A stretch of 64,000 nucleotides of DNA, taken from the NCBI GenBank assembly GCA_024637315.1, contig JAGXFH010000086.1, positions 33,567 through 97,566 of the forward strand, written 5' to 3'. This document shows, in pieces, positions 8,963 through 16,814 of the stretch (within the stretch, counting starts at the first letter, position 1; each line of letters opens with the position of its first letter). A program made the position numbers and the translations under genes. Under the pieces are notes generated by a model. The model was not told where the DNA came from. It did not search any database and saw only the letters and a program-made list of their open reading frames with translations. This DNA is from Brevirhabdus sp. GTDB lineage: Bacteria > Pseudomonadota > Alphaproteobacteria > Rhodobacterales > Rhodobacteraceae.

Positions 8963-9733
8963 CTATTTTGTTGCGACTCTTGGGCGCAATACATGCGGAA
9001 TGGCCGGATTGTAGAGCGCCGAATCACGAAACGCCTGCCCCTCGCGCAGCGCCGGGCCGACCAGAATCAGGGCGGTGCGCGTGATCTTCTCGGCCCGAAC
9101 CCTGGCATGGATATCGGCCAAGGTGCCGCGGATCAGCAACTGGTCGGGCCAGCCGACCCGGTAGGCCACCACCACGGGACAGTCGGGTCCATAATGCGGC
9201 GAAAGCTGGCGCTCGATCTCACGCAGATTGCGCACCCCCAGATGAATCGCCAGCGTCGCGCCGGTGCGGGCGAAATTGTCCAGGGTTTCGCGTTCGGGCA
9301 TCGCCGTCGACTTCATCGAGACCCGCGTCAGCACGATCGACTGCGCAATCTCCGGAATTGTCAGTTCCTGTCCCAATGCAGCCGCCGCCGCCGCATAGGC
9401 GGGAACGCCGGGAATGATCTGATAATCAATCCCGTCCGCCCGTAGCCGCCTGATTTGCTCTGCAATCGCCCCGTAAAGCGACGGGTCGCCCGAATGAACC
9501 CGCGCAACATCCAGACCGCGTGAATGTGCCGCCATGATCTCGGCGTGGGTTTCGTCCAGCGTCATCGCGGCGGTATCCAGAACCCGCGCGCCCTTCGGCG
9601 CACAGACCACGACCTCGGGCGGCACCAATGAGCCGGCGTAAAGGCAGACCGGGCATTCGCCGATCACCCGTTCCGCCTTCTTCGTCAAAAGCTCCGGGTC
9701 GCCCGGCCCCGCGCCGATGAAATAGACCGTCAT
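8963..9733 (-). CDS. cobM: precorrin-4 C(11)-methyltransferase
   Basis: 256 aa. Transfers a methyl group from SAM to C-11 of precorrin-4 (CbiF in the anaerobic route). Family signatures are the N-terminal VYFIGAGPGDPELLTKKAERV, CLYAGSLVPPEV, RVHSGDPSLYGAIAEQ and the YQIIPGVPAYAAAAAALG substrate loop; TLAIHLGVRNL and VVVAYRVGWPDQ follow. Length is normal. Last gene of the minus-strand cob operon, overlapping the cbiG-cobJ fusion by 4 bp. Confidence 0.95.
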   Translation of the reverse strand: MTVYFIGAGPGDPELLTKKAERVIGECPVCLYAGSLVPPEVVVCAPKGARVLDTAAMTLDETHAEIMAAHSRGLDVARVHSGDPSLYGAIAEQIRRLRADGIDYQIIPGVPAYAAAAAALGQELTIPEIAQSIVLTRVSMKSTAMPERETLDNFARTGATLAIHLGVRNLREIERQLSPHYGPDCPVVVAYRVGWPDQLLIRGTLADIHARVRAEKITRTALILVGPALREGQAFRDSALYNPAIPHVLRPRVATK

Positions 9734-11640
9734 GCCCCGTCCTTCATCGTGTTCATGGCGCGGCTGGTTTGCGCCCCTGACGGTTCGTTGAACCGGTTCT
9801 CTTCCGGCCCGAACTCCGCGCCGCAGGCATCCGACACCCCGGCAAGATCGCCATCGATCTTCCGCGCGTAGCCTCGCGGCGTGTACATCCTTGGTCCCTC
9901 GCCCAACATCGCCAGGCGAGTATGGGACGAGCCGACCAGAACCACCGTCAGCATATCGACCTCGTCGACATCGAGATCCGCAAGCCGCCGATAGCGGATA
10001 TGCTCATCGGGCCGCCCCAGCGACGAGGCCAGCATGACCGGCGTGTCCTCTGGCCGATGCTGCAGCAGGATCTCCCGCGCCTCGGCCAGCAACGTTCGCC
10101 GGCGCATCGAAACAGGATTGTAGAATGCAATCACGAAATCCCCCTCCGCCGCCGCACGCAGTCGCTTCAGGATATCCTCTCGCGGGGTCAGAAGATCGCT
10201 CAGCGAAATCGCACAGAAATCGTGGCCCAAAGGCGCGCCCGCCCGCGCCGCTGCCCCTTGCAGTGCCGATACGCCCGGCGAGCAGACGACCTCGACCCGC
10301 CGCGCCGCCGCCGAGACGCCCTGCGCCTTCGGCCCGCGGTCCAGAAGTTCGAAGACCAGCGCCGCCATCGCGTAAATCCCGGCATCGCCAGAGCAGATCA
10401 GCGCCACGTTCCGCCCTTCGCCGGCGCGCTCAAGCGCGTAGCGGCACCGCTCCTCCTCGCCGCCCAACGGGAAGTCAGTGCGTTTCCTGCCGACCGCCAA
10501 AGGTCCCAGAAGGTCAATATACAATCCATATCCAACCAGTTCCTCGGCTTCTGAGATAAACCGGGACACTTCGGGTGTTCGCCACGCGGCCTGCCCCGGA
10601 CCGATCCCGACCACCGAAAGCCGCCCCCGTGGGCGTCCTCGCATTTCGACGATCGGCTCCGAGGCCAGCGCCAGGGCAACCGTCGCATTCGCCGTCTTGC
10701 GCTTGGGGATCCAAAGCGTCGCCTCCGGCCCGGCCCCGGCCAAAGCCGCGCCTTCCGCAACGCCGTGGCAGCCGACCTCGGCAAACACGACGTCCGAGGG
10801 TGTCGCCAATCGTCCCGCTTCGGCCTCCAACTCGGCGGCGTCGAACAACCGCAACGGCAGGTCCAAACCAGTGGCCAGATCCAGAATCGCCGGCTCGTCC
10901 GCTTTCAGTTCGATCGTGAACACAGCCTTGACCGCACCAGCCGCAATCCCGGATTCGGCCATCACCTCGGCCACCAACCCGGCCAATTCCTCGGGCGGAC
11001 AGTTCCGTGCGCAGCCCACGCCAAGGGCCGCTCTTTGCGGATGAAACGTCAGCGCCCCGGCAACCGCCGGCCGCATCGTCGCCGCGATCCGTACGCCATC
11101 ACCCTCGGGCAATCCCACCAGCCACCGGGCCCGTTCGGCTTCCTCGCCGCCGATCCGGGCTCCGTCGCCCGCCAGAAGCACCGCCATCGCCCCCTTGGCC
11201 AGATTCGGCGTGCCCAGAACCCAACCCTCCGGCGGCTCGTCCAAAGACACGCCCAAAGCGACATCACCTGCCGTCGTCACCGCCGCCACGCCGCCCATCG
11301 CCTCGGCCACGACCTTCGCCAGCCGGTTCGCCCCGCGATGCCCGCCCAGAAGCGGCACTACAACGCCACCATCATCGGAAACCGAAATGACTGGCGGCTC
11401 GGTCTGCTTGTCCGCCAGCATCGGCGCGACCGCCCGGATCAGTATGCCCGAGGCGCAAACCCCGACCACCGGAACCCCGGCGGCGAACAACCCGCGCACA
11501 TGCTCCAAAGCATCGGGGAAAAACGCATCCGCTCGCACAATGCGGCCCTCGCGCCCATGAACAAGCGCGCCCAAGGCTGCCGCCACCCGGTGCGCCACAT
11601 CTTCGCCCGAGCGCGACAGCGCCACCACAACAGGTTTCAC
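9730..11640 (-). CDS. cobJ: CbiG (CobE-like) - precorrin-3B C(17)-methyltransferase fusion
   Basis: 636 aa from a GTG overlapping the cobI stop (GTGA). Residues ~1-330 are a CbiG protein: an N-terminal domain with VCASGILIRAVAPML and PLLGGHRGANRLA, then a C-terminal CobE-like domain with ALGVGCARNCPPEEL and FAEVGCHGVAEGAAL. From ~residue 375 comes a complete CobJ/CbiH methylase: LSVVGIGPGQAAWRTPEV, LICSGDAGIYAMAALVFEL, VVCSPGVSALQGAAARAG, DFVIAFYNPVSMRR. CobJ methylates C-17 with ring contraction. CbiG opens the delta-lactone in the cobalt-early route, and the role of the CobE part in aerobic pathways is unsettled. The coupling overlaps fix the true start well inside the longest open frame (12051). 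Confidence 0.92.
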   Translation of the reverse strand: MKPVVVALSRSGEDVAHRVAAALGALVHGREGRIVRADAFFPDALEHVRGLFAAGVPVVGVCASGILIRAVAPMLADKQTEPPVISVSDDGGVVVPLLGGHRGANRLAKVVAEAMGGVAAVTTAGDVALGVSLDEPPEGWVLGTPNLAKGAMAVLLAGDGARIGGEEAERARWLVGLPEGDGVRIAATMRPAVAGALTFHPQRAALGVGCARNCPPEELAGLVAEVMAESGIAAGAVKAVFTIELKADEPAILDLATGLDLPLRLFDAAELEAEAGRLATPSDVVFAEVGCHGVAEGAALAGAGPEATLWIPKRKTANATVALALASEPIVEMRGRPRGRLSVVGIGPGQAAWRTPEVSRFISEAEELVGYGLYIDLLGPLAVGRKRTDFPLGGEEERCRYALERAGEGRNVALICSGDAGIYAMAALVFELLDRGPKAQGVSAAARRVEVVCSPGVSALQGAAARAGAPLGHDFCAISLSDLLTPREDILKRLRAAAEGDFVIAFYNPVSMRRRTLLAEAREILLQHRPEDTPVMLASSLGRPDEHIRYRRLADLDVDEVDMLTVVLVGSSHTRLAMLGEGPRMYTPRGYARKIDGDLAGVSDACGAEFGPEENRFNEPSGAQTSRAMNTMKDGA

Positions 11641-12338
11641 AACCACGGATCGGCCCCCTTCGTCAGCAGGATCATAGAGAAATACGGCGCCCGCTCCGGC
11701 GCCTCGGCCAATGCGCAAACGACCTCGCCCGGCAGGCTCGCGCGTTCCACATAGACCGCGCGACCTGTCAGCCCAAGCCCCTCGATCACCGCACGGATCT
11801 TCGGCAGATGCCGCCCGACCTTCAGGATCGCGACGCTCTCCGCGCCCTCGATCCGCTCGCGCAACTCCGCTTCCGGCAGCGGCCCCGGCAGCACCGTCAA
11901 CCGCTCGTTCCGTGCAGCCAGCGGCATCCCCGCCCTCGCCGCACAAGCCGTGATACTGGTCACACCCGGAACCACCTCGACCTCGAACCGCCCCGACAAC
12001 CGGGCGTAAAGATACATGAACGAGCCGTAAAAGAACGGATCCCCCTCGCACAGACAGACAACATCGTCACCCGCGTCCAGCGCCTCGGCGATCGCCGCAG
12101 CGCCCCTGTCGTAAGCCGCCTGCGCCGGTTCCCGGTCAGTCGTCATCGGCACATCCATGATGATCTCGCGGACGCCCGCCCCGATCACGCCGGCGGCTAT
12201 CGAGCGCGCAAAACTCGCAGCGCCTTCCAGCGCCGGATAGGCCACGACCGTCGCCGCGCCGATCAGCCGCGCCGCCTTCAGCGTCATCAATTCCGGATCG
12301 CCGGGGCCAAGGCCGATGCCGAAAAGCTTGCCGGTCAT
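11637..12338 (-). CDS. cobI: precorrin-2 C(20)-methyltransferase
   Basis: 233 aa from ATG 12338 (MTGKLFGIGLGPGDPELMTL), which overlaps the cobL stop by 4 bp. Methylates C-20 of precorrin-2, the first committed step of corrin formation. The family hallmarks are the GPGDPELMTLKAARLI block, VVCLCEGDPFFYGSFMYLY, and VEVVPGVTSITACAARAGMPL. Length is typical. The long in-frame extension upstream of 12338 overlaps cobL and is not used. Confidence 0.95.
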   Translation of the reverse strand: MTGKLFGIGLGPGDPELMTLKAARLIGAATVVAYPALEGAASFARSIAAGVIGAGVREIIMDVPMTTDREPAQAAYDRGAAAIAEALDAGDDVVCLCEGDPFFYGSFMYLYARLSGRFEVEVVPGVTSITACAARAGMPLAARNERLTVLPGPLPEAELRERIEGAESVAILKVGRHLPKIRAVIEGLGLTGRAVYVERASLPGEVVCALAEAPERAPYFSMILLTKGADPWL

Positions 12339-13534
12339 CGTTTCACAAGGCTCCATTGCGTCACCGGCATCAGCGCCCGCCAGCCGCGATAGGGACCGAC
12401 CGGCTCGGCCCGGTTCACCGCCAGCTTGACCAACTGCCCGCCGTGTTGCGCGTGAAGGTCCATCAGCACCGCCTCGCTTTCCAGCGTCACCGCATTGGCC
12501 ACCAGCCGTCCCAAGGGCTTGAGCGCGGCGAAAGCCGCCTCGAACACCTCGTCCGACAGACCGCCACCGATGAACACCGCATCCGGCGCATCCAGCCCGG
12601 CCAGCGCCTCCGGCGCCTCGCCCTCGACAATCTCCAGCTTGGGAGTGCCCAGGGCCAGCGCATTCGCCGCCGCCATCGCCCGGCGATCGGCGCGCGGTTC
12701 GATCCCCACCGCACGTGCATTCCGCGCCGCCCGCATCCACTCGACCGCGACCGAGCCACAGCCGGTACCGATATCCCACAAAAGCGCCGCCCGCATCGGC
12801 ATCAGCTTGGCGACCGTCACCGCGCGAACCTCCTGCTTGGTCATCGTTCCATCATGCTGAAACAGGTCATCCGCCAGCCCCGGCACCCGCGGCATCAGCA
12901 CCGCATCGGGCGCGGCGACGCAATCGACGGCCAGGGTGTTGAACGCCGGAACGACATGGTCCCAGCTCTCCGCCAGCCCCTCGAACCGCGCCTCGTTCTT
13001 GCCGCCCATCGCCGCCAGCACTGTCATCGGGCTTCGGCCAAACCCCCGCTCGGTCAGGAACCGCGCGATCTGCGCCGGCGTCTCCGCCCCAGTCGTCAGG
13101 ATCAACAAGCGCTGATCCGGCTGGATGAACGCAATCATTTGTTCCAACGGCCGACCATGCACCGTCAGGGTCTCGACATCGGCCATCGACCAGCCCATCC
13201 GGGCCGCCGCCAGTTGGAACGCCGAAATCTGCGGATGGTAGATGATCTCTGCCGGCGGTATCGCCCGCCCGATCCGCGCGCCGACCGAGAACCACAGCGG
13301 ATCCCCGGTCGCCAGCACGACCACGCGCTTGCCCTTCAGCCCCTGCAAGGTCTCGATCAGGGCGTCGAACGGATGCGGCCAGGCCAGCCGCTCGGCCACG
13401 ACGCTGTCCGACAGCGCGTGATGCCGGTCGCCGCCGATGATCACTTCGGCGGCCTCGACCACGGCCCGCGTCGCAGGCGCCAGCCCCTCGAACCCGTCCT
13501 CGCCGATGCCGACGATATGCAGCCAGGCGCTCAT
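12335..13534 (-). CDS. cobL: precorrin-6Y C(5,15)-methyltransferase (decarboxylating)
   Basis: 399 aa, the usual CbiE-CbiT two-domain enzyme. N-terminal CbiE domain (residues ~1-200): WLHIVGIGEDGFEGLAPAT, VVVLATGDPLWFSVGARI, HPQISAFQLAAARMGW. C-terminal CbiT domain: TKQEVRAVTVAKLMP and the SAM motif LLWDIGTGCGSVAVEWMRAA, then VFIGGGLSDEV. It methylates C-5 and C-15 and removes the C-12 acetate carboxyl group. Start ATG 13534 overlaps the cobH stop by 4 bp. Confidence 0.95.
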   Translation of the reverse strand: MSAWLHIVGIGEDGFEGLAPATRAVVEAAEVIIGGDRHHALSDSVVAERLAWPHPFDALIETLQGLKGKRVVVLATGDPLWFSVGARIGRAIPPAEIIYHPQISAFQLAAARMGWSMADVETLTVHGRPLEQMIAFIQPDQRLLILTTGAETPAQIARFLTERGFGRSPMTVLAAMGGKNEARFEGLAESWDHVVPAFNTLAVDCVAAPDAVLMPRVPGLADDLFQHDGTMTKQEVRAVTVAKLMPMRAALLWDIGTGCGSVAVEWMRAARNARAVGIEPRADRRAMAAANALALGTPKLEIVEGEAPEALAGLDAPDAVFIGGGLSDEVFEAAFAALKPLGRLVANAVTLESEAVLMDLHAQHGGQLVKLAVNRAEPVGPYRGWRALMPVTQWSLVKR

Positions 13535-14169
13535 TCCGCCTCTCCGGGCAAGCCCGCCGCCAGCGCGTTGACCGCCGCCGAGGCAATCGCCGACCCGCCC
13601 CGCCGCCCGCGCAGAACGATGTACGGGCATCCACGAGGGTTCGCCGCCAGTTCCGCCTTGCTTTCGGCCGCGCCGACAAACCCGACCGGAAAACCCAGGA
13701 TCAGCGCCGGTTTCGGCCAGCCCTCGTCCAGCCGCTCCAGCAGATGAAAAAGCGCTGTCGGCGCGTTGCCGACAGCTACAACCGCACCTTCGATTCGCTC
13801 CCGCCACAACTCGACCGCCGCCGCCGAGCGGGTCGTGCCAAGCGCCGCGGCCCGATCCGGCACCGAGGCGTCATTCAGCGTCACCAGAACCTCGTTGCCA
13901 GCCGGCAAGGCCCGGCGGATGATCCCCGAGGCCACCATCTCGCAGTCGCAAAGAACCGGCGCGCCTGCTGCCAAGGCAGTCTGTCCGCCCTCGAACGCGG
14001 CCTCCGAGAAATCCAGCCGGTCCGCAACCTCGACCATACCGCTGGCATGGATCACCCGGATCGCCAGGGCCTGCATACCCGGCCCGAACCGGTCCAGCCG
14101 CGCCTCGCGCCGCACAGTGGCGAAACTCTCGCCATAGATCGCCGCCGGGTCCTTCAGGTAAGGGCGCAT
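13531..14169 (-). CDS. cobH: precorrin-8X methylmutase
   Basis: 212 aa. CobH moves the C-11 methyl group to C-12 to give hydrogenobyrinate. The catalytic His lies in AIRVIHASGMVEVADRLDF (~residue 41). Further conserved segments are PVLCDCEMVASGI, VGNAPTALFHLLE and LILGFPVGFVGAAESK, then RGRRGGSAIASAAVNAL at the C-terminus. Length is normal. Overlaps cobL; separated from cbiX by 64 bp on the same strand, so probably the same transcript. Confidence 0.96.
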   Translation of the reverse strand: MRPYLKDPAAIYGESFATVRREARLDRFGPGMQALAIRVIHASGMVEVADRLDFSEAAFEGGQTALAAGAPVLCDCEMVASGIIRRALPAGNEVLVTLNDASVPDRAAALGTTRSAAAVELWRERIEGAVVAVGNAPTALFHLLERLDEGWPKPALILGFPVGFVGAAESKAELAANPRGCPYIVLRGRRGGSAIASAAVNALAAGLPGEAE

Positions 14170-14233
14170 CGCCGCTCCTTCTTCTGTTCCGAAACATTCT
14201 CGCCGAAGGCTTGAACCTTCACAGAAAAGTCAA

Positions 14234-15319
14234 TCACGGCTTTGCCTTGCGCGCACTTTCCGGACCATGCGGATGATGTGCATGTGGATACTCTGCATGG
14301 TGATGGTGGTGGTGGGCATGATCATGATCGTCGTGATGGTGATCATGATGATGGTGATGCTCGGCAGCCAGGCGGCACTCGCCGGTGCAGAACGTATCGC
14401 AAAGCGCGCAATCGGCCACATTCGACCCCGGCGCGCTCGCGCCTTGCCCCTCGACATGGTGATGGTGGCTTTCCTGAACCGCGCCGACCTCGGCTTCGAA
14501 GCCCAGGACCTGCACCCGGTACTTGCACATCGCGCAATTCGGTGGCGGCACCTCGCCGACCTGTTCGGTGATCCGCTCGGCGAAAGTCTCCAGTACCAAC
14601 GGATGGTCGTTCAGGTACCCGGCCTTGACGAACTGGATCTTGGGATGCTCTGCCGCGACCTGGTCGGTAAAGCCGTAGATCCGGTCGATCAGGATGCCGG
14701 TGAACAGGAAATACGGGAACACGATGACCCGGCTGTAGCCAAGCCGGGTCACATGCGTCAAACAGGGTTCGACAAGCGGAAAGGTCACACCGGAATAGCC
14801 GACCTCGCACCAGCCAAAGCCCATGCCTTCCCACAGCATCCGCGCGATCTTGCTGACATTGGCATTCGCATCCGGATCGCTCGCCCCGCGCCCGATCACC
14901 ACCAGGCAAGTCTCGGACAGCGGCAACGCGCCCAGCTCGGCATTGGCGCGATCGACAGCCTCCTGGACGCGCGCACCGGCAGCCGCGATCATCTTCGGAT
15001 CGACACCCAGCTCCCGGCCATAGGAAACCTCGACCCCGTTTGCCTTGGCGTAGGTGTTGAGAACCGTCGGGATGTCGTTCTTGGCATGCATCGCGGCGAA
15101 CAGCATTCCCGGAACGGCGAGGATCCGCTCGCACCCCTTGTCACGCAGCCGGTCCAGGCCGTCGCGGATCACCGGGTTGGCGAATTCCAGATAGCCGTAA
15201 TCCGTCTCCCACGCGTCGGGCAGATAACCCGGCAGTTTCTGCGCGAGCACCGCGAACTCATCCACCGCTGCCTGAGACCGAGAGCCGTGGCCGCAGATCA
15301 TCACCCCGATCTTCGACAT
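14234..15319 (-). CDS. cbiX: CbiX-type sirohydrochlorin cobaltochelatase with Cys- and His-rich tail
   Basis: 361 aa. Residues ~1-260 are two CbiX halves: MSKIGVMICGHGSRSQAAVD with the metal/tetrapyrrole His, LAVPGMLFAAMHAKNDIPTV, and IVFPYFLFTGILIDRIYGF. The tail adds NCAMCKYR (an MxCxxC-like pair) and DCALCDTFCTGEC, then over 20 histidines in three clusters to the end. Long CbiX proteins with an Fe-S motif and a His tail are known and insert cobalt into sirohydrochlorin in the anaerobic pathway. Here it lies between DUF6732-like and cobH genes (3 bp and 64 bp) together with aerobic-type methylases. The tail may store cobalt; this is inference. Confidence 0.9.
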   Translation of the reverse strand: MSKIGVMICGHGSRSQAAVDEFAVLAQKLPGYLPDAWETDYGYLEFANPVIRDGLDRLRDKGCERILAVPGMLFAAMHAKNDIPTVLNTYAKANGVEVSYGRELGVDPKMIAAAGARVQEAVDRANAELGALPLSETCLVVIGRGASDPDANANVSKIARMLWEGMGFGWCEVGYSGVTFPLVEPCLTHVTRLGYSRVIVFPYFLFTGILIDRIYGFTDQVAAEHPKIQFVKAGYLNDHPLVLETFAERITEQVGEVPPPNCAMCKYRVQVLGFEAEVGAVQESHHHHVEGQGASAPGSNVADCALCDTFCTGECRLAAEHHHHHDHHHDDHDHAHHHHHHAEYPHAHHPHGPESARKAKP

Positions 15320-15322
15320 GGC

Positions 15323-15538
15323 TCAGGCCTCCTGCCGGTCTTTCGAACCGGCCCCTTCGGTGTCGGATTTCTTGCCGCGACCCTTCAGCATCCCCCAGAC
15401 GCCAGCCGCAATGGCCGCGCCGATCGCCGCGCCGGCGACCCAGTGATTGTGACCGGCCGCATCGACCAGATGGCCGGGATGGGCCTGGGCAGCGCCCGCC
15501 GTCGTCAGCGCAACAAGACAGGGAAGGAATTTCATCAT
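15323..15538 (-). CDS. small HPGH-motif membrane protein (DUF6732-like), first gene of cob operon
   Basis: 71 aa from ATG 15538 (an ATG at 15535 is alternative), preceded by AAGGAC. A signal peptide ends at AAQA, so the mature chain would begin HPGHLVDAAGHNHW (His 20, 23, 30, 32). One membrane helix follows (WVAGAAIGAAIAAGVWGML), then a charged tail. A mature N-terminus of HPGH is also seen in HupE/UreJ nickel/cobalt permeases. It starts 3 bp before cbiX and heads the seven-gene cobalamin operon, so a role in periplasmic cobalt capture is plausible. The DUF assignment is from memory. Confidence 0.7.
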   Translation of the reverse strand: MMKFLPCLVALTTAGAAQAHPGHLVDAAGHNHWVAGAAIGAAIAAGVWGMLKGRGKKSDTEGAGSKDRQEA

Positions 15539-15833
15539 ACGTCCTTTCATCCGGGGGCCGGGCGGCGCCAAAGAGGCAAAGGCGTATCCTTCGACGACGC
15601 TGCCTGGGATCCCCGTCAGGGTCGATCTTCCGCAGCCAACCTCTCTGGCCCCGCCGGGGCTTCGTCATTCCCCGCGTATAGGCGGCGCATCCCGGAGGCG
15701 CAACGGGATAAGCGGCGCGGCGATCCCCGAAACCGACGCCCCTGTGCGCTGCCGCAGGGCCGCTGCGCGCTGCCTCCCGTTTTTCCCCGGCTGCTTCGGC
15801 ACTATGTGAAAGTGCAACAGAAGGGAACGGACC
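15539..15833. other. shared leader/promoter region between cob operon and GST gene
   Basis: 295 bp between two divergent genes. It contains several GC-rich inverted repeats, for example GCCCCGCCGGGGC (15648-15660) and GGGATCCC (15606-15613), within the part that would be the 5' untranslated leader of the minus-strand cobalamin operon. I found none of the conserved cobalamin-riboswitch boxes (for example GCCAGGAGACC) in either orientation. No open frame here looks coding. Confidence 0.45.
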
Positions 15834-16814
15834 ATGGCAATGGGCAAATTGATCGAAGGCAACTGGACGACCGATGAAACCGACCTGCGCAAACCAAGCG
15901 GCGCGTTCCGGCGCGCCGAAACCAGTTTTCGCAATTGGGTCACACCTGACGGCAGTACCGGCCCCAGCGGATCTGGCGGATTTGCCGCGCAGTCGGGGCG
16001 CTACCATCTTTATGTCTCCGCTGCCTGCCCCTGGGCGCATCGCACGCTGATTTTCCGTCAGATCAAGGGGCTGACCGAACATGTCACCACCTCGGTCGTC
16101 CATCCCGACATGCTGGATGACGGCTGGACCTTCGCCACCGATCGTCCAGGCACCACCGGCGACACGCTTTTCGGCTTCGACTATCTGCGGGAGATCTACC
16201 TGAAGGCCGACCCGATCTATACCGGTCGCGTCACCGTGCCAGTGCTGTGGGACAAAGAGCGCGGCACCATCGTTTCGAACGAAAGCGCCGAGATCATCCG
16301 GATGTTCAACTCTGCCTTCGACGGGGTGACCGGCAATACCGACGATTACTGGCCAAAGGATCTGCGCGCCGAAATCGAGACCGTGAACGACCGCGTCTAC
16401 GAGACGGTCAACAACGGCGTCTACCGCGCCGGGTTCGCGACCACCCAGACCGCCTATGACGAAGCGGTCGAGGCACTTTTCGACAGCCTCGACTGGCTTG
16501 AAGTCCTGCTGTCTGATCAACGATACTTGATCGGCGACAGGCTGACCGAGGCCGACTGGCGGCTTTTCACGACGCTGGCGCGCTTCGACGCCGTCTATCA
16601 CCTGCATTTCAAATGCAACCGAAGCAGGCTGATCGACTACCCGAATCTCTGGGCCTACGCCCGAGAACTGTTCCAGATGCCCGGCGTGTCCGAGACGGTG
16701 AATTTCGACCACATCGTGCGCCACTACCACTACAGCCACGACTCGATAAACCCGAACCGCATCATCCCGATCAACCCCGTGATCGACTGGACCGAACCGC
16801 ACGGACGCGGCTAA
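15834..16814 (+). CDS. xi-class glutathione S-transferase (glutathionyl-hydroquinone reductase, YqjG/ECM4 family)
   Basis: 326 aa; RBS GAAGGGAA precedes ATG 15834 (a second ATG at 15840 is possible). The catalytic motif LYVSAACPWAHRTLIF carries the nucleophilic Cys of xi-class GSTs, which reduce glutathionyl-hydroquinones. RVTVPVLWDKERGTIVSNES is the glutathione-binding stretch, and YLIGDRLTEADWRLFTTLARF is the C-terminal alpha-domain signature. Length matches YqjG-type proteins. Its TAA shares bases with the stop of the convergent receiver gene (CTAA, 16811-16814). Confidence 0.93.
   Translation: MAMGKLIEGNWTTDETDLRKPSGAFRRAETSFRNWVTPDGSTGPSGSGGFAAQSGRYHLYVSAACPWAHRTLIFRQIKGLTEHVTTSVVHPDMLDDGWTFATDRPGTTGDTLFGFDYLREIYLKADPIYTGRVTVPVLWDKERGTIVSNESAEIIRMFNSAFDGVTGNTDDYWPKDLRAEIETVNDRVYETVNNGVYRAGFATTQTAYDEAVEALFDSLDWLEVLLSDQRYLIGDRLTEADWRLFTTLARFDAVYHLHFKCNRSRLIDYPNLWAYARELFQMPGVSETVNFDHIVRHYHYSHDSINPNRIIPINPVIDWTEPHGRG

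Noticed and set aside
14234..14450. CAT/CAC-rich tandem stretch resembling a repeat array
   Set aside because: It encodes the His-rich tail of CbiX. No direct repeats with unique spacers, so not CRISPR or a satellite.
14267..15877. Met/Val- and Arg-rich plus-strand frame
   Set aside because: Antisense of cbiX; the Met-rich start reflects the His codon tract on the opposite strand.
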